From positions 62,001 to 126,000 of the forward strand of contig CALFMO010000066.1 in NCBI GenBank assembly GCA_937879855.1: DNA of 64,000 bases. Direction: 5' to 3'. Under the pieces are notes generated by a model. It had not been told where the DNA came from, did not search any database, and saw nothing but the letters and a program-made list of their open reading frames with translations. The position numbers and the translations under genes were made by a program. Origin of the DNA: an uncultured Acidobacteriaceae bacterium. Its GTDB lineage: Bacteria; Acidobacteriota; Terriglobia; Terriglobales; Acidobacteriaceae. Below, in pieces: positions 25,173-34,053 of this stretch; position 1 is the first letter of the stretch; every line of letters starts with the position of its first letter.

Positions 25173-26516
25173 ATGGACGCGATCAAGGCGACAAGCAAGC
25201 TCAAGATCAGGCTGCTGCCATTCTTGTTTGTACTTTTTGTCCTTGCCTTTATCGACAGAATCAACCTGGGCTTTGCTGCGCTGACAATGAATCGCGAGTT
25301 CGCCATTACCAGCCAGCAGTTCGGATTCGCGGCAGGAATTTTCTTTTGGGGCTACTTCCTGTTCGAGGTTCCCAGCAACCTCATCCTTCACAAGATCGGC
25401 GCGCGTATCTGGATCTCTCGCATCCTGATCACGTGGGGCGCGATTGCCACGCTGACCGGGTTTGTGCACTCCGTCCATCAGCTCTATATCGCCCGTTTTG
25501 CGCTCGGTATCGCGGAGTCAGGATACTTTCCCGGCATCGTTCTGTACTTGGGCTATTGGTTCCGGCAAAGAGAAAAGGCGCAGGCGATCGCGTTGATTCT
25601 GATAGGCATACCCTTAGCCAACATAGTGGGTGGCCCCATTTCAGGTTTTATTCTGGATCACGCCCGCTGGCTCGGCCTCAGCAGTTGGAGATGGCTACTC
25701 ATTCTCGAAGGTTTGCCAGCAGCAATACTCGCATTTCTCGTGCCTTTCCTCTTGCCGAGCAAACCGGAAGAGGCGAAGTTTCTGACCGCAGATGAAAAGG
25801 CATGGATAGCCGAGAAATTGGAGCGAGAAGACCGGCTAAAGCTCGCTGCAAAAAAGTCATCGCTTTCCGTGACACAGACTCTGCTGAACCCCAAAGTCTG
25901 GCATGTGGCCTGTCTCGGTTTTTGTCACGGCTTTGCCAGCTACACCTTTAGCTTCTGGTTACCCCAGGTGATGAAGTCAGTGTTTGGCGGGGAGTCCAAC
26001 ACACGAGTCGGCATCGCGGTCATGATCCCCAGTCTCCTGGCGCTCATCGCAATGGTGGTCGCGTCCCGACACTCCGACCGCACGCAGGAGCGCCGATATC
26101 ATCTAGCAATCTTGAGCGTTTTGGCTGGAATTGCCTTCTTGCTACTCGGAGTACCTCGCTCGCCCGTGTTCTCGGTTGTTCTTTTTTCGGCTGTTGCAGT
26201 CGGAAACTACAGCTTCTTGCCCATCTTTTTCTCGTTGCCCGGCGAATTCCTCACCGGCTGCTCGGCCGCTGCAGGCATTGCGTTGGTGACTTCGGTGTCC
26301 AACCTCGGCGGTTTTGCTGGACCTTTTACTGTGGGACTCATTCGCCAAAGGACGGGCAGCTTTTACCCCGGCCTGATCTGCGCCGGAATTTCTTTCCTCG
26401 TCTCTGCGAGCTTGGCCTTTGTTCTGCCCAAGCGACTCTCGCCTGCTGAAGAACGATTAGCAGGGACTGACGTGGACCCGGAAACAAACCCTAAGGTGCT
26501 AGTGGAGAAAGCATGA
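25173..26516 (+). CDS. MFS transporter, anion:cation symporter (ACS) type
   Basis: 447 residues with about 12 hydrophobic segments. The N-terminal part matches the ACS family (phthalate, tartrate, glucarate and allantoate permeases): FIDRINLGFAALTMNREF, RIWISRILITWG, and RFALGIAESGYFPGIVLYL. These import organic anions with protons. The C-terminal tail is soluble and acidic. It overlaps the next gene by ATGA (26513-26516), which indicates translational coupling, so the partner at 26513 probably acts on the imported compound. Confidence 0.87.
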   Translation: MDAIKATSKLKIRLLPFLFVLFVLAFIDRINLGFAALTMNREFAITSQQFGFAAGIFFWGYFLFEVPSNLILHKIGARIWISRILITWGAIATLTGFVHSVHQLYIARFALGIAESGYFPGIVLYLGYWFRQREKAQAIALILIGIPLANIVGGPISGFILDHARWLGLSSWRWLLILEGLPAAILAFLVPFLLPSKPEEAKFLTADEKAWIAEKLEREDRLKLAAKKSSLSVTQTLLNPKVWHVACLGFCHGFASYTFSFWLPQVMKSVFGGESNTRVGIAVMIPSLLALIAMVVASRHSDRTQERRYHLAILSVLAGIAFLLLGVPRSPVFSVVLFSAVAVGNYSFLPIFFSLPGEFLTGCSAAAGIALVTSVSNLGGFAGPFTVGLIRQRTGSFYPGLICAGISFLVSASLAFVLPKRLSPAEERLAGTDVDPETNPKVLVEKA

Positions 26517-27442
26517 ATCACAATCCTAAGCCTATTCGCATCGAGCCCGCATTTGCGGACCGCGAACAAATCCGTGCCATGTTTATACGGAATGCTCCCT
26601 ATCGGGCGCTCGCAGCTTACGCTCCTGAAGGGATCAGAGACGAAACCCGCGAAGAAGCCAAGAAGCCGCTTCTTCCGTGGTTCCGAGGAGATTGGGCTCT
26701 GGATGGAAAGCCCCTCGTCGAGGGTGCCGAACTCATCCTGCACAACAGGAAGTTTGTCGAGGCTGCGAAGGCCTCGTTCGGCACATCGTTCGTGAATCCT
26801 GAATTCGTAGCCGTCAATATTAATGGTCCCTCGCCCGCTGGCAGAGTCCACATGGACAACCCATCGTTCTACGGTGCGACGCGCGGGGATTATCCATTGC
26901 CATTTCTAAGAGTGATGGGCTTTTCTGGTCTATTCGACTCTTGGCGCGTCGTTCGCGCCAGCACACTCTGCTGGTTTTACGAAGGTCCGGGCGGTAGCTT
27001 CGATTACTGGCCAGAGGGGCTCGATAGTCCAATGCGGACCGAGCAGGCGCCATTTGGAAATGTCGCTCTGTGTGCGGATACTGATCGCGTGTATCACCGT
27101 ATCGGTGCTATTGGAAATGATGGCGCTGAATTGCCACAGATCTCAGCCTCTGCAACGATCCAACCGGATGGCGATGGCAACTGGACCATTCTTGAGCACG
27201 GGGAGGTTCGGGCAACTTACCTAAGTCGTGCGATTCGTTTGTCCGTTCTCTGGAAAGCCGAAGTGCGGAACGGAGATGCGAGGCCTGACAATTTAACTCT
27301 TGATCAGATCATGACAATTTTCACGGCGGACCTGCGTCATCGCGGTATCGACTTCCATATCCCGACCGCTCCCTTGGCGGATACCCCATGGATCCTACTC
27401 TTGCAACGGATTTATGCTCCTACTTCGACTCCTGGCGAGTGA
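26513..27442 (+). CDS. Unassigned protein, possible Fe(II)-dependent oxygenase fold
   Basis: 309 residues, translationally coupled to the MFS gene. I do not recognise the family with certainty. A segment with HMDNPSFYGATRGDYPLPFL and later ADTDRVYHRIG has the HxD...H spacing of double-stranded-beta-helix Fe(II)/2-oxoglutarate enzymes. That supports, but does not prove, an oxygenase acting on the transporter's substrate. The last codons and the stop (GGCGAGTGA) fall inside repeat S8, so the repeat may have replaced the native C-terminus. Confidence 0.6.
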   Translation: MNHNPKPIRIEPAFADREQIRAMFIRNAPYRALAAYAPEGIRDETREEAKKPLLPWFRGDWALDGKPLVEGAELILHNRKFVEAAKASFGTSFVNPEFVAVNINGPSPAGRVHMDNPSFYGATRGDYPLPFLRVMGFSGLFDSWRVVRASTLCWFYEGPGGSFDYWPEGLDSPMRTEQAPFGNVALCADTDRVYHRIGAIGNDGAELPQISASATIQPDGDGNWTILEHGEVRATYLSRAIRLSVLWKAEVRNGDARPDNLTLDQIMTIFTADLRHRGIDFHIPTAPLADTPWILLLQRIYAPTSTPGE

Positions 27443-27477
27443 CGGGCAAACCAGAAGTCAATTTCCCAATTGCCGAC
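27436..27477 (+). repeat. Dispersed palindromic site S8
   Basis: CGAGTGACGGGCAAACCAG, centre AAGTCAATTT, then CCCAATTGCCGAC. GGCAA pairs with TTGCC. It supplies the stop codon (TGA 27440-27442) of the upstream gene. Confidence 0.85.
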
Positions 27478-27505
27478 GATCCACTCGGGATGCCCAGGTC
27501 GACGA

Positions 27506-28432
27506 TCACAGGGACGCCCGCAATGCTTGTACATCGCGCATCGGGGGTTTTCCGAAGAAGCGCTTGTACTCCCGATTGAACTGGCTTGGACTTTCATATC
27601 CCACCGCGAAGGCTGCACTCGCAGCATCGAGTTCCTCGGTGAGCATCTTCTGCCGTGCTGTATGGAGCCGAAGCTGTTTTTGAAACTGAAGAGGACTCAT
27701 CGCCGTGAGACCACGGAAGTGATGATGCAGAGTTGATCTGCTCATACCTGCCATCGATGCAAGCTCATCCACATTCAGCGCCTTCTCGAAGTTTTCACGC
27801 AGCCAAGTGACCGCCTTAGCCGTTAGATAGCTTTGGTCCTCCTTCGTTGCAACTGAACGCAGGCGACCTCCTTGGGGTCCTTGCAGAAGCCGGTAGATGA
27901 TTTCTCGCTGGAGCAGCTTGCCAAAGAAGGGGATATCCTGCGGAGTATCCAAAAGCTGAACCATGCGTGAGCATGGCGTTAGCAGTTCTACTGTCACTTC
28001 TCCCAGAACCATGCCGCGTGTGCCAACAGGCAGTGCAGAAATCCGCACCTCTTCGGTGTGGAGGACGTCGCGGACGATGCCCATATCAAGCTTGAGGAAG
28101 AAGGCAAGGTACGGCTTCTCCACACTGGCGACGCATACTCGGCTGACGATCGGAAGGTCGATTGACGTGAGGAGGAAGGTTGATTCGCCGAAGACATAAC
28201 TTTGTTTGCCCAGGTCAACGTGCTTCTTTCCTTGCGGAACGATCAGCAGGCTCGGCTCATAAGTACAAGGATTCGGCGCGGTCGGAGTCGTGTTTTGGTA
28301 GAGCGCAAGTCCGGGAACTACATTTGACAGTTCTGCGGAGCGCCCTATCGCTTTGCCAATTGTGTCGGCCAGCTCTTTGAGCACCTGCGAAACACCAGAA
28401 CCCTCAGAGCGTCCTGATTTCCGAGCCGCCAT
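27506..28432 (-). CDS. AraC-family transcriptional regulator (AraC_N type)
   Basis: 308 residues. The N-terminal cupin-like effector domain (SLLIVPQGKKHVDLGKQSYVFG) is of the AraC_N group. Two helix-turn-helix units follow in the C-terminal third (NVDELASMAGMSRSTLHHHF and AAFAVGYESPSQFNREYKRFFG). AraC_N regulators often sit divergent from, and activate, an aldo/keto reductase or dehydrogenase gene, which is the case here (28583). The ligand is unknown, probably a carbonyl compound. The 150-bp spacer should contain the shared promoter. Confidence 0.9.
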   Translation of the reverse strand: MAARKSGRSEGSGVSQVLKELADTIGKAIGRSAELSNVVPGLALYQNTTPTAPNPCTYEPSLLIVPQGKKHVDLGKQSYVFGESTFLLTSIDLPIVSRVCVASVEKPYLAFFLKLDMGIVRDVLHTEEVRISALPVGTRGMVLGEVTVELLTPCSRMVQLLDTPQDIPFFGKLLQREIIYRLLQGPQGGRLRSVATKEDQSYLTAKAVTWLRENFEKALNVDELASMAGMSRSTLHHHFRGLTAMSPLQFQKQLRLHTARQKMLTEELDAASAAFAVGYESPSQFNREYKRFFGKPPMRDVQALRASL

Positions 28433-28582
28433 ACTGTTTTTCCTCGACCTTCTCAGAATAAGGCAGCTGCGCCGCTATTCTACAGATTTGTGACGTGCCT
28501 CGGACAAATAGGCAATGATTTCAGTCGATCAGGCTACCGGCAAACGAGCTCATCCGCCTAACCTTGAGCTGGAGGTGAATAC

Positions 28583-29563
28583 ATGAAGAAACGAAAGCTA
28601 GGAACGCTGGAAGTATCGGAGCTCGGATTTGGATGCATGAACCTGGCGTCGAATTACGGCCCGGCAGCGCCGATCGACGAAGCCATCAAGGTCATCCGTG
28701 AGGCCCATAGCAAGGGCGTTACATTCTTCGATACGGCGGAAGTGTACGGACCATATACAAGTGAGACGATCGTCGGCGGAGCACTCGAACCGTTCCGCAA
28801 CGAGGTAAAGATAGCCACGAAGTTTGGCTTCGACCTCGGTGACAACTTCGGTCTGAATAGTCGACCTGAGCACATCAAGAAGGCTGCGGAAGGATGCCTG
28901 AAGCGTCTGCGGACTGACCATATCGACCTCTTCTATCAACACCGGGTTGACCCCCATGTGCCGATCGAGGACGTTGCGGGTGCGGTCAAGGAACTCATTG
29001 CGGAGGGGAAAGTACTGCATTTCGGGCTTTCGGAAGCAAGCCCCAACACGATACGCAAAGCACATGCGGTTCAGCACATCGCCGCTCTTCAGACGGAGTA
29101 TTCACTTATGAACCGGGACCCGGAAAAGAACGGATTGCTAGACACCTGTGCGGAGTTGGGAATCGGCTTCGTGCCGTGGGGTCCAATTGGCATGGGCTAT
29201 CTCACCCAGAATCTGGATCCGCAGACAAGGTTTGATCCGAAATCGGATCTTCGTTCTGGGTTCGACCGCTTCCAGCCGGCGAGCATTGCTGCCAACAAGC
29301 CCTTCGTCGATCGCATAACGGAGCTTGCGAAAAGGAAGAACGTGACGACAGCGCAGCTGTCGCTCGCATGGCTCCTGACCCAGAAGCCGTTCATCGTCCC
29401 GATCCCGGGAACAAGCAAGGTCAAGCACCTCCAGGAGAACATCGAATCCACCAAACTTGTACTGACCGCAGAAGACATGAAAGAGATCGACAGAGCTCTG
29501 GCCGAGTTCAAGGTGCATGGCGGTCGCATGAACGAAGAACAGATGAAGGTCGTGGAGCAGTAG
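28583..29563 (+). CDS. Aldo/keto reductase
   Basis: 326 residues, ribosome site GGAGGTGAATAC before ATG. TIM-barrel AKR with catalytic tetrad regions FFDTAEVYGP (Asp, Tyr), ATKFGF (Lys) and YQHRVDP (His in the third motif). The cofactor-binding end is PIPGTSKVKHLQEN. It is similar to the YhdN/IolS type and would use NADPH to reduce aldehydes or ketones. It is divergent from the AraC regulator, so probably induced by its substrate. Confidence 0.92.
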   Translation: MKKRKLGTLEVSELGFGCMNLASNYGPAAPIDEAIKVIREAHSKGVTFFDTAEVYGPYTSETIVGGALEPFRNEVKIATKFGFDLGDNFGLNSRPEHIKKAAEGCLKRLRTDHIDLFYQHRVDPHVPIEDVAGAVKELIAEGKVLHFGLSEASPNTIRKAHAVQHIAALQTEYSLMNRDPEKNGLLDTCAELGIGFVPWGPIGMGYLTQNLDPQTRFDPKSDLRSGFDRFQPASIAANKPFVDRITELAKRKNVTTAQLSLAWLLTQKPFIVPIPGTSKVKHLQENIESTKLVLTAEDMKEIDRALAEFKVHGGRMNEEQMKVVEQ

Positions 29564-29621
29564 GGCGGATCCGCGCAGGGCTCTTATAGTCCTGAGAAGC
29601 TCTGTTCGGATTCCTCCCGCA

Positions 29622-29652
29622 TTACGGGCGAAGTAAGGGAAGGATTGCCGAC
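29622..29652 (+). repeat. Dispersed palindromic site S9 (short form)
   Basis: Left box TTACGGGCGAAGT, middle AAGGGAAGGA, right box TTGCCGAC, followed by an AACC.GGAGTTATCG tail shared with S5. Confidence 0.65.
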
Positions 29653-29748
29653 AAACCAGGAGTTATCGTGCTACCTCCGCCGCTACCAGACACAGGCCAA
29701 ACAAGAATGTCAGTTGTCCATTTCGCTTCATCGGGGTCTGTCGCCTTT

Positions 29749-29786
29749 CACCGTGGCTACCACCTGATGCTTCCGCTGCCACGGTG
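29749..29786. other. Inverted repeat between convergent genes
   Basis: CACCGTGGC (29749-29757) and GCCACGGTG (29778-29786), a perfect 9-bp stem with a 20-nt loop. It may be a terminator for the aldo/keto reductase transcript. Confidence 0.5.
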
Positions 29787-29790
29787 AGGT

Positions 29791-29830
29791 TTACAAAATG
29801 AGGGCAGTAGTGTCGACCATACTGCCCTCA
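29791..29830 (-). terminator. Intrinsic terminator of the TonB-receptor gene
   Basis: On the minus strand TGAGGGCAGTA, a 10-nt loop and TACTGCCCTCA form a perfect 11-bp stem followed by TTTTG. It starts 19 nt after the receptor stop codon. Confidence 0.75.
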
Positions 29831-29848
29831 CCGACGGGGGAGCATCTG

Positions 29849-32590
29849 CTAGAAGTGGAATCCGATCTCCGCCGTCAGTGCACGCGGGGTGACGTAGTGC
29901 GTGCCGCTAAAGGTGGAAAGAAAGTTGTACAGAGCGTACTTGTTTGTGATGTTGATAGCCGTGAGTTGGAGACTCACCTTGTACTTATCGCCGCGGAACA
30001 GGTTGTCATGTCCGATGGAAACGTCAAACAGGCTTCGCGCCGCGATACGCGGAGGGTTCTTGTCGTCATTCTCCGTGTTCGGCTTAGGCACATTTAACAG
30101 AGTGGATCCGTATTGCGACAGAGGGCAAGGGTTGGGCAGAGCAACCGTTGGAGTGGCGTGCTGAGAGCCACAAAACAGGCCAGATTCGAATTCCTGATCC
30201 GCAGTTAGCGGAACTCCGAACGAGTCCGTCAGCGCAACCGCGGGAGCCCCAGTTGAATCAACTGTCGTTTGCGCGCAATTGCCGCCATAGCAAGGTGTCT
30301 GGCCAGCAACCAGGCCGCTGTCATAGCGCCAGTTAAACCCGAACCACGGACCGAGTTTCCACGGCTGGTACTGCAGGTGGGTAGTCAGATTGAATTTCTC
30401 GTCGTGATCAATCCGAAACGGAGTCGATCCGCCCGCCAGTGCTACGGAAGGAACTGCCCCCGCTCCGCCAATCTGGGGCGTAAAGAATCGTGCCGCCACG
30501 CTGGAGAAGACCGCCAGTGCCGAGAATCCATGGTAGTTCGGCACGCTCACGCGGCCGGCATATCCGGGAATCTTCGCTCGCTCCCATTCCACCGGAAACG
30601 TGATCGGAGTGTTACCCAGGATACTGAAGTCGTAACCGTTGTGAGTGTATTTCCAGATGTATTCGCCCGAGAAGACGAGATAACGCCCGAAAGCTTGCTG
30701 AATTCCGGCGTGGAACTCATTACGAAAGCCCGGATTGAACGGCGTTACACCTGGCACTGTACAGCCAAGAAGCGGATTCAATACGGCACTGGCGCACCCA
30801 GTACTGGAGAGCACTAGATTTTCGTTAAAGGGAGTTTCCAGCAGTCGTGCATAAGATACGCGAAGTACGGTATTCGTCTTCTTGACGTTGTATGCGACTC
30901 CGAGGCGAGGCTCAATCTCCTTATGGGTGACAAGGCCATTGTAGAAATCGCCGCGCAGGCCCAGGTTCAAGGACCAGTTTCCCTTGGTGATGTTGTCGCG
31001 CACATACAAAGACAACTCCTTCACGTCGGTGTGACCATTGAAGGTGTAAAAACTGCCTCCGCCCGGCTGCGTGAGATCGTACGGAAACAAATCGGTACAC
31101 GGTGAATCGATGGCCTGGTGAGTTGTAGCGTTGTAGCAAGGGGCTCCATTTGCATCTGTGAGGGAGGGAAGGAACGTCGGATCGACGACGCCGAGACGGT
31201 CTTGCTCATCCAGGAACGTCTGTTCATAGACCGCCCCGACCTTTATGTTGTGAATTCCTTTCACATATGACAGATCCGACCGTAGTCCAGCGTTGGTCAG
31301 CTTCCGATTCTGTCCGATACTTTCCCTCTGAAGGTTGATGGGGCCGAGGTCGGCAAAAGGATTGCCGCTGGGGTAGTAGTTGAATTGGTCCCGGCGAACA
31401 AAGGCGCCCAGGGTAAACACGGCGGTAGAGCTGAGCAGCCGCGTCCAGGATGGCGCGATGTTGAAGGTTTTGATTTGGGAGCGCTGGTCCGCCGGCCCCA
31501 CGACGTTACCGTTGGGGTCCAAGCCGCCATTGGCCACGACGACACCATTCCAGGGCGTCGCGTTCTGGGAATCGAAGGTATTCGGCGTCCGGAACCAGGA
31601 GCGCGTGTAGCCGAAGTTCAAATGGATTGAATCCGCGGAACTGATCTGGTAGTCCACGCGGTCAAACACATTCTCTTCATTGCCCTTGTCGTGCAACACG
31701 ACGAACTCGGGTGGATCCAAAAATCGCCCGCTGTTCAAACCGCTGACCGAGATGAAGTTTCCCCAGTTCTGGCCGCCGTAAGAGAGATCGAAAGCTCCGG
31801 TGGAAGTTCCGAAAGAACCATATGACGCGGTGAAGCTGCCATGCGGCGTCGTCACACCCTGCCCTGAGCGCGTGGTCACATTGATAACGACGCTGGTCTT
31901 GTCCCCATATTCTGCAGGGGGAGCCCCCGCGATCACCTCCATCGATTGGATCGAGTCCAGCGGAATCTGATTGGAAAAAATCTTGCTCTGCTGGTCCGTG
32001 ATGGGTTGACCGTCAACCGAAAACGAGGCTTCCGCGTGCTCTCCCAAACCGTGGAATAATCCATTCGAGTCCGCCGAAATGCCAGGAGTGGCCAGCGTTA
32101 CCAAATTACTGAGTGACGACGATTGACTCTCCAGTGGGAGTTTGTCGAACAGATTCTTGTCCACGTCAGTGTGAAAGGTTGGGTCGTTCTCGATCAGATC
32201 CCCGCCTTCCGCCTCGACCGTTACCTGTGTGGTTGCCCCCGACACTTTCAGTTTGATGGCAACGCTGACCGGCACAGCCGACCGGGGCTCTACGTCCTGC
32301 ACGGTGGCGGCAAAGCCTTCCGCCCTGACCACCAAGTGGTAAGGATTGAAGGGGATATTTGTGAACTCGAACTTCCCAGAAGCGTCTGTAGTGGTAGAGC
32401 GATCAAATCCGCTCACAGGATTGCGGATTTCGACCGTCGCTTTAGCGACGACTGCACCCGTAGGATCTACTACGGTGCCGTTGATCGAACCAGAATTTCC
32501 AACAGATTGCGCCGAAGCGTGAAAGCCCACTGCCAAACAGAAAAACACTATGAAAGCCGCATGAAGCGACTTCTCGTAAGAAGCCAACAT
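29849..32590 (-). CDS. TonB-dependent receptor with carboxypeptidase-regulatory N-domain (Oar-like)
   Basis: 913 residues. Signal peptide (FIVFFCLAVGFHASAQ), then a carboxypeptidase-D regulatory domain (about 30-115; GSINGTVVDPTGAVVAKATV...TTDASGKFEFTNIP). A plug (SVDGQPITDQQ, VIAGAPPAEYGDKTSVVINV) and a 22-strand barrel follow, ending in aromatic EIGFHF as needed for outer-membrane insertion. Acidobacteria and Myxococcota carry many Oar-like receptors for large or poorly known ligands. It follows the small gene 32677-32946 and is probably co-transcribed with it. Confidence 0.92.
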   Translation of the reverse strand: MLASYEKSLHAAFIVFFCLAVGFHASAQSVGNSGSINGTVVDPTGAVVAKATVEIRNPVSGFDRSTTTDASGKFEFTNIPFNPYHLVVRAEGFAATVQDVEPRSAVPVSVAIKLKVSGATTQVTVEAEGGDLIENDPTFHTDVDKNLFDKLPLESQSSSLSNLVTLATPGISADSNGLFHGLGEHAEASFSVDGQPITDQQSKIFSNQIPLDSIQSMEVIAGAPPAEYGDKTSVVINVTTRSGQGVTTPHGSFTASYGSFGTSTGAFDLSYGGQNWGNFISVSGLNSGRFLDPPEFVVLHDKGNEENVFDRVDYQISSADSIHLNFGYTRSWFRTPNTFDSQNATPWNGVVVANGGLDPNGNVVGPADQRSQIKTFNIAPSWTRLLSSTAVFTLGAFVRRDQFNYYPSGNPFADLGPINLQRESIGQNRKLTNAGLRSDLSYVKGIHNIKVGAVYEQTFLDEQDRLGVVDPTFLPSLTDANGAPCYNATTHQAIDSPCTDLFPYDLTQPGGGSFYTFNGHTDVKELSLYVRDNITKGNWSLNLGLRGDFYNGLVTHKEIEPRLGVAYNVKKTNTVLRVSYARLLETPFNENLVLSSTGCASAVLNPLLGCTVPGVTPFNPGFRNEFHAGIQQAFGRYLVFSGEYIWKYTHNGYDFSILGNTPITFPVEWERAKIPGYAGRVSVPNYHGFSALAVFSSVAARFFTPQIGGAGAVPSVALAGGSTPFRIDHDEKFNLTTHLQYQPWKLGPWFGFNWRYDSGLVAGQTPCYGGNCAQTTVDSTGAPAVALTDSFGVPLTADQEFESGLFCGSQHATPTVALPNPCPLSQYGSTLLNVPKPNTENDDKNPPRIAARSLFDVSIGHDNLFRGDKYKVSLQLTAINITNKYALYNFLSTFSGTHYVTPRALTAEIGFHF

Positions 32591-32676
32591 GAATTCCTCC
32601 AGAGGACTGTGGGTCTACGCGATCAAAACACGGCCCTGAACACGAGCGGACCTATGTCGGACTAATAATCTGATCG

Positions 32677-32946
32677 TTAGACACTAGGAGGCGGGCGGAC
32701 ACACAGAGCGAAGGCTATGAGGAATTGCTTAGCTGCAACTGGTTCCGCCCGAAAGGTGGATACCGCAACGAACCTCGCCTTCAGCGGAGCGGAAGTAGCA
32801 TTGGGAGAAGCGGAATAGGCGGCTATACAGACCGTACACTTTGCCGCTTCAGTAGCGTTCGAATGTTGATGCACGGCGAATGCTATCGCTGACCACAAAG
32901 TCAGCAACAGACATAGGAACGCGATCCGCTTCGATATCGACCGCAT
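32677..32946 (-). CDS. Small exported protein, DUF2946-like, with CxxC
   Basis: 89 residues. Hydrophobic signal (RIAFLCLLLTLWSAIAFA) followed by HQHSN...KCTVC, a His/Cys motif like that in DUF2946 proteins, which often accompany TonB receptors or copper-related genes. It lies 86 bp upstream of the receptor on the same strand. A metal-binding role is possible but unproven. Further upstream (32947-33173) no gene is evident. Confidence 0.6.
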   Translation of the reverse strand: MRSISKRIAFLCLLLTLWSAIAFAVHQHSNATEAAKCTVCIAAYSASPNATSAPLKARFVAVSTFRAEPVAAKQFLIAFALCVRPPPSV

Positions 32947-33173
32947 GACGGCTACTCCAGGGAGCTTTTATCGAATCTATACGAAGACGACGATCAAACG
33001 CAACCAGAGAATACCTAACCAGGTATGTATAAGGGACTCTTTGCAGCGCCAATGCTTCACGAGAATGCGAGGCTCGTATACCGCAGATTCTTGGCTGATT
33101 CCGTTGGTCGTACCAAGCGATCTCTCCGGGTTGTATAGCTAACCAATTGTTTTGTGTTTACTGTTCGCCAGCG

Positions 33174-33320
33174 CTAGTGGTGATGAAAGGCAAGACCCGA
33201 GTAAAAACCCAACACGACGACGACCGCTGCCCACAGAATGATCAATAGCAGTCGAATTATCCCCTCCGTACGGCTGGCTCTCTTGCTCCGACTCTGACTC
33301 TTCATGAAGAATGACACCAT
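33174..33320 (-). CDS. Small single-pass membrane protein with C-terminal His cluster
   Basis: 48 residues from ATG 33320, preceded by GGAGG at 9-nt spacing. Basic N-terminus (SQSRSKRASR), one membrane span (IIRLLLIILWAAVVVVLGFY) and a terminal HHH. It is too short for most gene callers. It is downstream of the ferredoxin-like and P-type ATPase genes on the same strand, so it could be a last gene of the metal operon. Family unknown. Confidence 0.5.
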   Translation of the reverse strand: MVSFFMKSQSRSKRASRTEGIIRLLLIILWAAVVVVLGFYSGLAFHHH

Positions 33321-33463
33321 CACGTACTGCCTCCACATCAAACACCAGTGCCCAAATCCACAGAAGCCTTGATCTGTGTGGATGCCACACCGTTGGCCAC
33401 GCCGTTCTGAGCGTTCAGGGCACTCTCCTTGCATTGAAAACTCTTCAAAAGTTCCCCCAAACT

Positions 33464-33841
33464 CTACGAGCAAAAGGGGCTTATCCTACATTCAAGGAAT
33501 TCACGAGGCAGGGACAACATCTCGCCTGCATCCCGACACCGCACAGCCCACTCAAGGAGGCTGCGGTACTGGTCGAACTTAACAATGTTTCCCAGCCATG
33601 CCTCACCCGCTGAGCTCGTAATCACGACCACGTTCGGCACATCACACTGCCCGACGCAACCACTGATCGTCAGCTGAACGCGCTTCAACAGTCCCCGTTT
33701 CCGCCATTCGCTCTTCAGCCATTCCACGGGAACTTCGGGCAAACCGCGCTCTACATTGCCGCAACAACACCCTCGGCAGATCGTAATTTGCCCGATCACA
33801 AGGCGCTTCGTTTTCAGCGGACAATCTCGATCGTCTCTCAC
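33464..33841 (-). CDS. Thioredoxin-like [2Fe-2S] ferredoxin-type protein
   Basis: 125 residues. Cys-rich N-terminus (CRGCCCGN) and the second pair in SGCVGQCDVPNVVVI give the spacing of thioredoxin-fold (2Fe-2S) ferredoxins and the related (2Fe-2S) ferredoxin domain proteins. The extra Cys in CRGCCC might offer an additional metal site. It follows the P-type ATPase in the same direction, so metal handling or redox support for the efflux block is plausible. Confidence 0.72.
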   Translation of the reverse strand: MRDDRDCPLKTKRLVIGQITICRGCCCGNVERGLPEVPVEWLKSEWRKRGLLKRVQLTISGCVGQCDVPNVVVITSSAGEAWLGNIVKFDQYRSLLEWAVRCRDAGEMLSLPREFLECRISPFCS

Positions 33842-33873
33842 AAAGCCTGATCCGCCCTCGGTTTGAACGCCAC

Positions 33874-34020
33874 CTAATCAAGAATTCCGTTGAGATCTTC
33901 CAGATTGAATCTGCTGGACAACCAATCGAGCGTGACGATCAAGATCCCCACGATCGCTAGGGCCACTAGGATTGCCCAAGCCCGCCTTTTCCGAATCTGG
34001 ATCTCAGTAGAAAGGCGCAT
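33874..34020 (-). CDS. Small single-pass membrane protein
   Basis: 48 residues: basic head (RLSTEIQIRKRRAW), one hydrophobic span (AILVALAIVGILIVTL) and an acidic tail (NLEDLNGILD). It lies 33 bp downstream of the ATPase and 32 bp before the ferredoxin-like gene, all on the same strand, which favours a real operon member. No ribosome site is obvious, so the call is tentative. Confidence 0.4.
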   Translation of the reverse strand: MRLSTEIQIRKRRAWAILVALAIVGILIVTLDWLSSRFNLEDLNGILD

Positions 34021-34053
34021 ACCGGCGGCTTCGTTTGCTACAAGTCCTCGATC

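Noticed and set aside
25104..25478. Antisense ORF across the hairpin and MFS start
   Set aside because: Charged low-complexity shadow of the transporter gene.
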